From Pseudomonadota bacterium (lineage in GTDB: Bacteria; Pseudomonadota; Alphaproteobacteria; Rhizobiales; Rhizobiaceae), in contig JAEWFU010000509.1 in the NCBI GenBank assembly GCA_023388675.1, positions 1-8,462 of the forward strand: 8,462 nt of DNA, read 5' to 3'. Shown here one piece after another: positions 1 through 8,102 of this stretch (within the stretch, counting starts at the first letter, position 1; every line of letters begins with the position of its first letter). The notes under the pieces are model-generated. The model was given only the letters and a program-made list of their open reading frames with translations, made no database searches and was not told where the DNA came from. The position numbers were made by a program, and so were the translations under genes.

Positions 1-619
1 CGATCAACGCCGGGCAATCCTCCAACTTCAGCGCCGTCTCGGCCCCGATGGAGCCCCCCGTTGTCAGGCCCATATGGCATACGATGATGTCGGCACCGGC
101 GCGCGCCATGGCCGCCGCCTCGCCCTCGTTGAACACATAGGGTGTCGTCAGCATGTCGAGCGCGCGGGCCTTGGCGATCATGTCGACCTCGAGCCCGTAG
201 GACATGCCGGTCTCTTCCAGATTGGCGCGGAAGGTGCCGTCGATGATACCGACCGTAGGGAAGTTCTGGACACCGGAGAAACCGAGGCGCTTCAGCTCCG
301 CCAGGAAGACATCCATCACCCGGAACGGGTCGGTGCCGTTGACGCCGGCCAGTACCGGTACGTGTTTCACGACCGGCAGCACCTCGCGCGCCATGTCGAC
401 GACGATCGCGTTGGAATCGCCATAGGCGAGCAGACCCGCCAGCGAGCCGCGGCCAGCCATGCGGTAGCGGCCGGAATTGTAGATGACGATGAGGTCGATG
501 CCGCCCTCTTCCTCGCATTTTGCCGAAAGCCCTGTGCCGGCACCGCCGCCGATGATCGGCTCGCCTCGCGCGATCATCGCGCGGAATTTTTCCAGGATCT
601 GCTGTCGCGGTATCGCCAT
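1..619 (-). CDS. TIM-barrel protein, PEP hydrolase-like family (partial, C-terminus missing)
   Basis: The first 206 residues are present; the left edge cuts the C-terminal part (members usually run to about 270-280 residues). The sequence fits the phosphoenolpyruvate hydrolase-like TIM-barrel family (COG5564/PF09370 type). Visible family blocks are a glycine-rich strand-loop [11 protein letters not shown] at residues 24-34, [14 protein letters not shown] at 46-59, AGVNGTDPF at 91-99, [13 protein letters not shown] at 116-128 and [12 protein letters not shown] at 182-193. The start ATG lies 4 bp after the stop of the upstream fusion gene and has a modest AAGG Shine-Dalgarno about 9 bases before it, so it is the next gene of the operon. 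No signal peptide or membrane segment is visible, so it should be cytosolic. The family resembles the C-terminal half of plant Tm-1 proteins, and the gene upstream encodes the matching N-terminal half. The family name implies a carbon-oxygen or carbon-phosphorus lyase/hydrolase reaction, but the substrate here is unknown. Confidence 0.9.
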   Translation of the reverse strand, partial: MAIPRQQILEKFRAMIARGEPIIGGGAGTGLSAKCEEEGGIDLIVIYNSGRYRMAGRGSLAGLLAYGDSNAIVVDMAREVLPVVKHVPVLAGVNGTDPFRVMDVFLAELKRLGFSGVQNFPTVGIIDGTFRANLEETGMSYGLEVDMIAKARALDMLTTPYVFNEGEAAAMARAGADIIVCHMGLTTGGSIGAETALKLEDCPALI

Positions 620-623
620 GCTG

Positions 624-2817
<2,194 letters not shown>

Positions 2818-2825
<8 letters not shown>

Positions 2826-3627
2826 GACCGCCTCCGAGATAAAGCTCCTGCACCTCGGGATCGTTCTCGATCTCGCTCGGCAGGCCTTCCTTGAAGATGC
2901 GGCCGTTGTGCATCATCGACACGCTCTCGGCGACGCGCAGCGCCACATCCATGTCGTGCTCGATTATGATGAAGCCGATATGCCGCGGCAGGCTGGTGAG
3001 GATCGCCACCAGATCGGCGCGTTCGGTCGGTGAAAGGCCTGCGGCAGGCTCGTCGAAGAGGATGAAGCGCGGCGCACCCGCAAGCGCCAGCGCGATCTCG
3101 AGCTGCCGCTGCTGGCCGTAGGAAAGCTCGGCCACCAGCGTTTCGGCAACATCGGTCAGGTGCACCGCCTCGATCAGCTCGAAGGCCGACTGCATCAGCG
3201 CGTCGCTGCGGCGCGGTCGCACCAGCGAAAAGCGGCCGCGCGAGACACCTCGGCAGGCGAGATAGACGTTGTCGAGAACGGTCAGGCCGCCGAACAGCAG
3301 CGAGATCTTGTAGGTGCGGCGCAGCCCGCGGCGGATGCGCTCATGCGCCGGGAAACGGGTCACGTCCTCGCCGAACAGGCGGATCGTGCCAGACGTCGGC
3401 AGGAAGTCGCCGGTCACACAGTTGAACAGCGTTGTCTTGCCGGCACCGTTGGAACCCAGCACACCGCGCCGCTCACCCGGCTTCACCGTCAGCGTCACGT
3501 CGGTCAGCGCGGCAAGGGCGCCGAACATGCGGGTCACGCCGCGCAGTTCCAGCGCATTGCCCGTGCCGGCCGCGTTGAGCAGATCGGCTACGCTGCGGGT
3601 CTCGCCGGCATTGGCGGCGGGGCTCAT
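2818..3627 (-). CDS. livG: LivG-type ABC transporter ATP-binding protein
   Basis: A 269-residue cytosolic ATPase of the branched-chain amino acid (HAAT) uptake family. Walker A is GSNGAGKT (58-65), the signature is the LivG form LSYGQQ (168-173), Walker B FILFDEP ends at D192-E193, and the H-loop histidine is H224 in IIEHDM. Residues 1-24 form a short extension before the fold starts at ALELRGV. One residue is odd: the Q-loop, usually RTFQ or RTYQ, reads RTYK (105-107 plus R104), so a lysine replaces the glutamine that contacts the magnesium/water and the permease. The gene starts inside the livM stop codon (ATGA overlap) behind a strong GGAGGT Shine-Dalgarno 5 bases from the ATG, and it ends 8 bp inside the next ATPase gene. 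It should pair with the LivF half of the fusion protein as a heterodimer. The symbol is a family assignment; the transported solute need not be leucine, isoleucine or valine. Confidence 0.94.
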
Positions 3628-4712
3628 GGCGTACCTCCGCTACCCGTCAACGGATCGCGTGCATTGGCGCGGCGGGCGCGCCAGCGATCCCACAGGCCGA
3701 GAACACCATCCGGCGACCAGTAGACGATGGCGAGGAAGCCGAGACCGATCAGCAGCTTGAAACGGTCACCCGAAAGGCCGGCCGCAAGCAGGATGTCCGG
3801 CGCGAAGGTGCGCAGCACGACGTAGATCAGAGCACCGATGAACGGACCGATCGGACGCTTCAGCCCGCCGACGATGGCGATGACGAGAATGTCGATGACC
3901 GCCGGCAGGCCCGCCGTGCCCGGCGATATCTGCGCGTTCTGCCAGACCATCAGGATGCCTGCAACGGCCGCGATCACACCGGCGAACGTGTAGGCGAAGA
4001 CGCGGTGCGCGAAGACGTTGAAGCCAAGGGCGGCCATGCGGCGGGGATTGTCGCGCACGCCTTGCAGCGCCAGCCCGAACGGAGAGCGCGACACGTAGAC
4101 GACGACGCAATAGGCGATGACGGCACAGGCCAGCGACAGATAGTAGAACGGCACCGGCCTGCGCCAGTTGACGCCAAACAGGTCCGGTGGGACGACGTTG
4201 GCGAAGCCGGTATAGCCGTTGAAGATCGTGTAGTTCTGGCGCGTGAAATAGAAGAACGCCGCCGCGATCGCGAGCGTGATCATGATCGTGTAGATGCCTT
4301 CGGTGCGCACCGCGAGCGCGCCGATCATGGTCGCGAAGACCGCCGCGATGAAGATCGCCACGGGGATCGCCAGCCACCATGGCCAGTTGAGGCTGATCGC
4401 CTGGACGCCGCTACTGCCGAGGATCGCGATCATGTATCCGGCAAGGGCGGCGATCGACATCTGCGCGAGGCTGACCATGCCGCCATAGCCGCCGAGAAAC
4501 ATTAGGCTGAGTGCGATCATGCCGAGGATGAAACCCCAGCCGAAAATCTGGAACAGGACGAAATTGTTAGCGACGAGCGGCATGAACAGGAGCACGACGC
4601 CGACCGCCCACCAGGAGACCGGCAGACCCTGCAGCCACACCGGCACGTCGGAGGCCTGACCGGGCCTTGCCACGCTGTTCCTTGCGGTGCTGGTCGGGTC
4701 CACAGCTGACAT
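3624..4712 (-). CDS. livM: LivM-type ABC transporter permease
   Basis: A 362-residue inner-membrane permease of the HAAT family. A soluble N-terminal stretch (1-33) is followed by many hydrophobic segments, roughly at 34-57, 59-74, 84-100, 112-134, 140-157, 188-207, 238-257, 270-283, 288-302 and 316-332. The LivM-type entry motif is GGYGGMVSLAQMSIAALAGY (74-93). The cytoplasmic coupling loop that contacts the ATPases is RSPFGLALQGVRDNPRRMA (209-227), followed by AALGFN. A glycine-rich block AIVGGLKRPIGPFIGA (279-294) is also typical. The C-terminus is a short charged tail. The start ATG lies 3 bp after the livH stop with only a weak Shine-Dalgarno, so it probably depends on translation of livH; a GTG at codon 14 is a less likely alternative. 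Its last bases overlap the livG start by 4 bp. Confidence 0.93.
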   Translation of the reverse strand: MSAVDPTSTARNSVARPGQASDVPVWLQGLPVSWWAVGVVLLFMPLVANNFVLFQIFGWGFILGMIALSLMFLGGYGGMVSLAQMSIAALAGYMIAILGSSGVQAISLNWPWWLAIPVAIFIAAVFATMIGALAVRTEGIYTIMITLAIAAAFFYFTRQNYTIFNGYTGFANVVPPDLFGVNWRRPVPFYYLSLACAVIAYCVVVYVSRSPFGLALQGVRDNPRRMAALGFNVFAHRVFAYTFAGVIAAVAGILMVWQNAQISPGTAGLPAVIDILVIAIVGGLKRPIGPFIGALIYVVLRTFAPDILLAAGLSGDRFKLLIGLGFLAIVYWSPDGVLGLWDRWRARRANARDPLTGSGGTP

Positions 4713-4715
4713 GGC

Positions 4716-5741
4716 TCAGCGCCCAAGCAGGCCCTGCGGCCGGAAGGCCAGCACGAGCGCCATGATGAGGAAGGTCAGCACGACCGAATAGGTCGGCGCA
4801 TAGACAGAGCCGAGCTGTTCGGCGAGGCCGATGAGCAGGGCGCCGAGCGCGGCGCCGAAGATCGATCCCATGCCGCCGACGATGACGACGACGAGCGAGG
4901 CAAGCAGGAAGCGCATGTCTTCGCCCGCGGCGACCGATTGAAAGGTTCCGCCGACGATGCCCGCCATCCCCGCGAGCCCGGCGCCGAAAGCGAAGACCAG
5001 CACGAAGACGTACTGGATGCGCACCCCGGAGGCGGCCAGCATGTCACGGTCGTCGACGCCGGCGCGGATCAGCATGCCGACGCGGGTGCGGTTGAGCGCC
5101 AGCCACATCAGCGCGCCGAGCACGATGGAGGCGACGAGGATCGCGATGCGCACCGCCGGGAATCGCAGATAGACGATCTCTCCATCGCCGCGCACGCCGG
5201 CGATCAAGGGCAGCGTGGTCGGGCCGCTGAGGAATTCCGGCGCCAGTATCTGGTAGGAATGGCTCCCCCAGCGCCACAGCATCAAATCGGCAAGCACGAT
5301 CGATATGCCGATCGTCACCAGCGTCTGGCGCAGGTCCTCGCCCTCCATCCGCCGAAAGACGACATATTGCAGAACGATGCCGAGCAGCGCCACGATGACG
5401 AACGAGACGACGAAGGCGCCGAGCCACGATCCCGTCGCTTCCGCGAATTCGTAGCCGATGTAGCCGCCCAGCAGATAGAGCGACCCATGCGCGAGGTTCA
5501 CGTTCTTCATCAGGCCGAAGATGAGCGTGAAGCCGCTCGCCACGAGGAAGTAGAGCGCGCCGAGCGTGATGCCGTTGAAGAGTGCGTTGAGGAAGATCTG
5601 CTTGCGCCCGACCACGGCCTCCATACCGGTCGGCCAGGGCGCCACTACAGCCCACACGAACGCAGCGACGAGCACGGCGATAACCACCGTCCAGACCGGG
5701 TTGCGCTGGACGAACCCGCTCAACCTGCCCTCCCGGACCAC
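4716..5741 (-). CDS. livH: LivH-type ABC transporter permease
   Basis: A 341-residue inner-membrane permease of the HAAT family. An N-terminal extension with an extra hydrophobic segment (about 17-34) precedes the conserved core, which begins at QIFLNALFNGITLGALYFLV (48-67), where classical LivH proteins start. Other family blocks are FGLMKNVNLAHGSLYLLGGY (75-94), the coupling loop NRTRVGMLIRAGVDDRDMLA (217-236), IVGGMGSIFGAALGALLIG (287-305) and the terminal RPQGLLGR. The start is uncertain. The longest open frame begins at a GTG (5741) with no good Shine-Dalgarno and has an in-frame TAG at 5796-5794 upstream. A strong GGAGGAG lies further upstream but serves an ATG at 5776 in another frame, which stops at 5720. 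Either livH is translated by coupling to that short frame, or a single-base change hides the true start. An internal ATG at codon 40 is a third option, but would lose the extra membrane segment. Confidence 0.9.
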   Translation of the reverse strand: MVREGRLSGFVQRNPVWTVVIAVLVAAFVWAVVAPWPTGMEAVVGRKQIFLNALFNGITLGALYFLVASGFTLIFGLMKNVNLAHGSLYLLGGYIGYEFAEATGSWLGAFVVSFVIVALLGIVLQYVVFRRMEGEDLRQTLVTIGISIVLADLMLWRWGSHSYQILAPEFLSGPTTLPLIAGVRGDGEIVYLRFPAVRIAILVASIVLGALMWLALNRTRVGMLIRAGVDDRDMLAASGVRIQYVFVLVFAFGAGLAGMAGIVGGTFQSVAAGEDMRFLLASLVVVIVGGMGSIFGAALGALLIGLAEQLGSVYAPTYSVVLTFLIMALVLAFRPQGLLGR

Positions 5742-5776
5742 GTTCCCGACAACGGCCGCACTCGACTGCCGATCAT
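5720..5776 (-). other. Possible 18-codon leader ORF overlapping the livH start
   Basis: The reading frame MIGSRVRPLSGTWSGRAG begins with an ATG at 5776-5774 and ends with TGA at 5722-5720, 19 bases inside livH. It follows the best Shine-Dalgarno of the area, GGGAGGAG (5793-5786), 9-11 bases before the ATG. Such an arrangement could couple translation into livH. It could equally be the true N-terminus of livH displaced by a one-base frameshift. The peptide has no recognisable attenuator pattern such as runs of one amino acid. Confidence 0.35.
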
Positions 5777-5783
5777 GCCGATA

Positions 5784-5793
5784 CTCTCCTCCC
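5784..5793 (-). promoter_or_regulatory. Strong Shine-Dalgarno ahead of livH
   Basis: On the minus strand the sequence is GGGAGGAGAG, an extended match to the anti-Shine-Dalgarno. It stands 7-11 bases before the ATG at 5776 and about 45 bases before the GTG at 5741. It therefore fits the short out-of-frame ORF and is too far away to serve the GTG directly. Confidence 0.6.
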
Positions 5794-5835
5794 TAGAGCC
5801 GCATCGCATCTGCTCGTCATCAAGCTAAGCGCAAC

Positions 5836-5851
5836 ATGCGCGATCGCGCAT
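5836..5851. promoter_or_regulatory. Perfect 16-bp palindrome upstream of livH (candidate operator)
   Basis: ATGCGCGATCGCGCAT reads the same on both strands with no spacer. It lies in the gap between the araC-type gene and livH, about 60 bp before the livH ribosome binding site, where a promoter or operator of the permease cluster would be expected. The centre is alternating CG-rich sequence, which gives palindromes by chance more often than average in high-GC DNA. No regulator is assigned. Confidence 0.4.
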
Positions 5852-5854
5852 ACC

Positions 5855-5873
5855 CGACAGTCTCTTGCTGTCG
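5855..5873. repeat. Inverted repeat between araC-type gene and livH
   Basis: CGACAG and CTGTCG form a perfect 6-bp stem around a 7-base loop. It sits 3 bp from the 16-bp palindrome and has no following T-run on either strand, so it is more likely an operator half-site pair or part of a leader structure than a terminator. Confidence 0.35.
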
Positions 5874-5885
5874 CCAATCATCGCC

Positions 5886-5904
5886 AAAACCGACCTTTGT
5901 CGGT
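5886..5904 (-). terminator. Terminator-like hairpin after the AraC-type gene
   Basis: On the minus strand, 15 bp after the regulator's stop codon, ACCGAC and GTCGGT form a perfect 6-bp stem around a 4-base AAAG loop, followed by TTT then GG. The stem is short and the T-run brief, so termination would be weak or partial. Its place directly after the stop supports the idea that the permease cluster has its own promoter. Confidence 0.4.
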
Positions 5905-5918
5905 GGAAATGCCTTCCG

Positions 5919-6755
5919 TCAGGCGACGCCGGCAAAATGGACGACGCGACGATAGTCGCTCGGCGCGATGCCGGCATTGGCAATGAAGAAGCGCGTGAAA
6001 CTCGCCTGCGAGGAGAAGCCGAGATCAAGGCCTATATCGGTCACGGCGTCGTGCGAGGTTGTCAGACGTTGCAGCGCGCTCTCCATGCGCAAGGTATTCA
6101 GGTAGATGTTGGGGGTGATGCCCACCTGCTGACGGAAGAGCTTGTAGAAGTGCGGCCGCGACAGGCCCGAATCCTTGGCAATCTCGTCCAGGACGATGCG
6201 CTCGCTGACACGATGCTGCATCAGCTTGACCGAATTGCGCACCCGGAAATCCCGCACGGGCGGCGCGCAGCGGGTGAAGGTCGCGCCCTCCGCGACCCAT
6301 TGCCAGGACTGATCGAAGCAGGCCTGCGTCAGTTCGTAGAGATAGCCGGCGACGAAGCTGTCGTCGGCATCCTCGAGCATTGCGGACGATACCTGCAGCG
6401 ACAGGCGGCAGATCTGTTCCGTCACATCGATCGGGCTGCGCCCGAAGCGCAACGCGGCATTGGCCTGGCGGCTCGCCTCGAGAAACCAGAACGGCTTTAT
6501 GTAGAGAGTGAGAAAGAGCGACGGCTCGTTGTGATCCAGCGACATGTAGTTGTGTGGCTGCCAGGGGCTGATCGCCACCGCCTGCCCGCCGGACAGCGGA
6601 TAGACATCCTCATCGATCCTGATCGAAGCGGCGGGACCCTGGATGTGAAAGATCAGATGGCCTTCCCTGTGCGCATGCAGGGCCAGCGAACGATCAAGAT
6701 TGTACAGCGCCACGCGGCCAAACGGCCCGTGATGCACTGCCAACGCGGTGCTCAT
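5919..6755 (-). CDS. AraC-family transcriptional regulator with cupin-like sensor domain
   Basis: A 278-residue cytosolic regulator. The N-terminal part (about 5-90) looks like an AraC-type ligand-binding cupin, with a histidine-rich LHAHREGH near residue 26 and the block SGGQAVAISPWQPHNYM at about 55-71. The C-terminal DNA-binding domain (about 170-272) has two helix-turn-helix units: LDEIAKDSGLSRPHFYKLF (about 189-207) and VTDIGLDLGFSSQASFTRFF (about 238-257), ending in the typical PSDYRR. I chose the ATG at 6755 because AGGGAGG lies directly before it. An in-frame TTG at 6773 would add six residues encoded by the Shine-Dalgarno itself and is unlikely. The gene lies between the dehydrogenase and livH in the same direction, so it is the natural candidate regulator of the locus. 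Proteins of this type usually bind a small molecule and activate; the ligand is not evident. Confidence 0.93.
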   Translation of the reverse strand: MSTALAVHHGPFGRVALYNLDRSLALHAHREGHLIFHIQGPAASIRIDEDVYPLSGGQAVAISPWQPHNYMSLDHNEPSLFLTLYIKPFWFLEASRQANAALRFGRSPIDVTEQICRLSLQVSSAMLEDADDSFVAGYLYELTQACFDQSWQWVAEGATFTRCAPPVRDFRVRNSVKLMQHRVSERIVLDEIAKDSGLSRPHFYKLFRQQVGITPNIYLNTLRMESALQRLTTSHDAVTDIGLDLGFSSQASFTRFFIANAGIAPSDYRRVVHFAGVA

Positions 6756-6766
6756 GCTCCTCCCTT

Positions 6767-6789
6767 TCCGCAATTTTTCGGGATGCGGA
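6767..6789. repeat. Inverted repeat just upstream of the AraC-type gene
   Basis: TCCGCA and TGCGGA form a 6-bp stem around an 11-base AT-rich loop, directly before the regulator's Shine-Dalgarno (6757-6765). It could be an operator for autoregulation or a leader hairpin affecting translation. The A-rich leader around it differs from the GC-rich surroundings. No clear -35/-10 pair was found. Confidence 0.3.
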
Positions 6790-6835
6790 TTTTTTCTTTC
6801 AGTCTAATCCAGCCTGCGGCCGAGTCCAGCCCCCA

Positions 6836-6848
6836 TGACGCAACGTCA
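6836..6848. promoter_or_regulatory. TGACG-N3-CGTCA palindrome between dehydrogenase and AraC-type genes
   Basis: TGACGCAACGTCA is a perfect 5+5 inverted repeat around CAA, 10 bp after the dehydrogenase stop and about 80 bp before the regulator start. It is a possible operator for the regulator gene. The half-sites are short, so this may be chance. Confidence 0.25.
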
Positions 6849-6858
6849 GAAAGACTGC

Positions 6859-7992
6859 TCATAATGCGGCCTGCAACATGGAAAGGTAGTCGTGGGCGTC
6901 AGCATGGCGAGGGTTCGTCCGATTGGCATAATCGGCGGCCGCCAGGGTTGCCGCGCGCGGCAGGTCGCCGCCCGCCACGCCGATGTCGCCAAGCCGCGCA
7001 GGCAGCGCTATCCGCTCGCGCAGGCGAATGATCGCCTCGGGCAGATTGGCCTTGGCCGGCAGCCGGAACTCGCGCTTGATATCCTCATAGCGGCCGGCAA
7101 CGGCCGGTGCGTTGAACTCCAGCACAAGCGGCAACAGCACCGCGTTGGCCGCGCCATGGTCCAGAGCACCCGACACGACGCCGCTCAGCGCGTGGCTCAT
7201 GGCATGAACGCCGCCCAGTCCCTTCTGGTTGGCCAGCGCACCGTTGAGCGCTGCCGCCATCATCTCGCGGCGTGCGTCGAGGTCGCTGCCGTCGGCGACC
7301 GCGCGCTCCAGATGCGCCAGCGCCCGACGCAGACCGTCTCGTGCGATGCCGTCGGCAGGCGGGTTGTAAGCAGCGGAAATGTAGGTTTCCAGGCAATGGG
7401 TCAGAGCATCCATGCCTGTCGCGGCTGTGTCGCCGGCGGGCAGGTCGAGTGTCAGCGTCGGATCGCAGATGACGACACGCGGCGTGAGGAACTGGCTTAC
7501 AAACGAAACATTGGAACCGTCGCGAAGGGAAACGACCGCAATGCCGACAGTCTCCGCGCAGGAACCCGCGATCGTCGGTATGGCAATCATCGGCGGAATG
7601 ACATCGAGGATGCGCGGCCTGCCGCCTTCCGTGCCCGCATAGTTTCGCAGCGCGCCATCGTGACTCACACGTAGCGCGACCGCCTTCGTCAGGTTGAACG
7701 CGGCAGCACCGCCGAAAGCGATCAGACCATCTGCCTCGCAGTCGAGATAGAGGCTTGCTGCCTCGCTGCAGGCTTCCTCAGTCGCGCGGCAGGAGCCACT
7801 CTCGTAAAGCGTCGCGGAAACCGGCCGCGGCACGGCCGCGAGCAACCGATCAAGCACGTTGCGCCGCGCCATGCCGTTGTCGGAGATGATTAGCGGCCGG
7901 CAAAGACCGAGTCTCTCGAGCTCGGCTTCGAGCGCGTCCTCGAGGACGTTCTCCGCGAAATGAATCTTGGTCACGTAGCTGATCAGCGACAT
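6859..7992 (-). CDS. Iron-type (group III) alcohol dehydrogenase family protein
   Basis: A 377-residue cytosolic enzyme of the iron-containing alcohol dehydrogenase family, which oxidises an alcohol or reduces an aldehyde or keto compound with NAD(P). The metal ligands are all present: D195 and H199 in GMDALTH, H263 in GGVHAMSHALSG, and H279 in LDHGAAN; the conserved H267 is also there. H263 and H279 are 16 residues apart, two more than in FucO. The cofactor motifs deviate: the usual GGGSxxD reads GGAAAFN (94-100), and the usual TTAGTGSE reads TIAGSCAE (140-147). D38 in ISDNG fits an NAD-preferring site. The ATG at 7992 was chosen because GGAG lies about 10 bases before it and family similarity starts there; an in-frame start at 8124 would run through the intergenic hairpins into the preceding gene. 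It could be a maleylacetate reductase-like or hydroxyacid dehydrogenase relative. The substrate is unknown, probably a product of the imported solute. Confidence 0.9.
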   Translation of the reverse strand: MSLISYVTKIHFAENVLEDALEAELERLGLCRPLIISDNGMARRNVLDRLLAAVPRPVSATLYESGSCRATEEACSEAASLYLDCEADGLIAFGGAAAFNLTKAVALRVSHDGALRNYAGTEGGRPRILDVIPPMIAIPTIAGSCAETVGIAVVSLRDGSNVSFVSQFLTPRVVICDPTLTLDLPAGDTAATGMDALTHCLETYISAAYNPPADGIARDGLRRALAHLERAVADGSDLDARREMMAAALNGALANQKGLGGVHAMSHALSGVVSGALDHGAANAVLLPLVLEFNAPAVAGRYEDIKREFRLPAKANLPEAIIRLRERIALPARLGDIGVAGGDLPRAATLAAADYANRTNPRHADAHDYLSMLQAAL

Positions 7993-8012
7993 GGCAAAAC
8001 GCTCCGCCGGGC

Positions 8013-8033
8013 GACGGCGCGGGCAGCGCCGTC
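8013..8033. repeat. Hairpin directly upstream of the dehydrogenase ribosome binding site
   Basis: GACGGCGC and GCGCCGTC form a perfect 8-bp GC-rich stem around a 5-base loop. On the minus strand it ends about 7 bases before the dehydrogenase Shine-Dalgarno. It could modulate translation or protect the downstream mRNA from exonucleases. Confidence 0.45.
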
Positions 8034-8061
8034 CGCCCTGCTGGATGAACCTGGCCGGCAA

Positions 8062-8095
8062 GCCGGCAGGCAGGGAGAAAACCCCGCCTGCCGGC
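8062..8095 (-). terminator. Strong intergenic hairpin after the substrate-binding protein gene
   Basis: GCCGGCAGGC (8062-8071) pairs perfectly with GCCTGCCGGC (8086-8095). Inside, after one A-C mismatch, GGG pairs with CCC around a 6-base loop. It begins 7 bp after the binding-protein stop codon. On the minus strand only TT follows the stem, so it is not a classical terminator. Its position is typical of structures that partly stop transcription or stabilise the 3' end of binding-protein mRNA so that this protein is made in excess over downstream genes. Confidence 0.5.
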
Positions 8096-8102
8096 ATTCG
8101 CT

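Noticed and set aside
5800..5880. A sigma-70 type promoter for the permease cluster
   Set aside because: Only weak partial matches such as TTGGCG with GTATGC at about 18 bp were seen on the minus strand, too poor to call.
5865..7031. A 388-codon plus-strand open frame opposite the AraC-type gene
   Set aside because: It is antisense to a well-supported regulator and crosses two genes and an intergenic gap. The translation shows no family signature.
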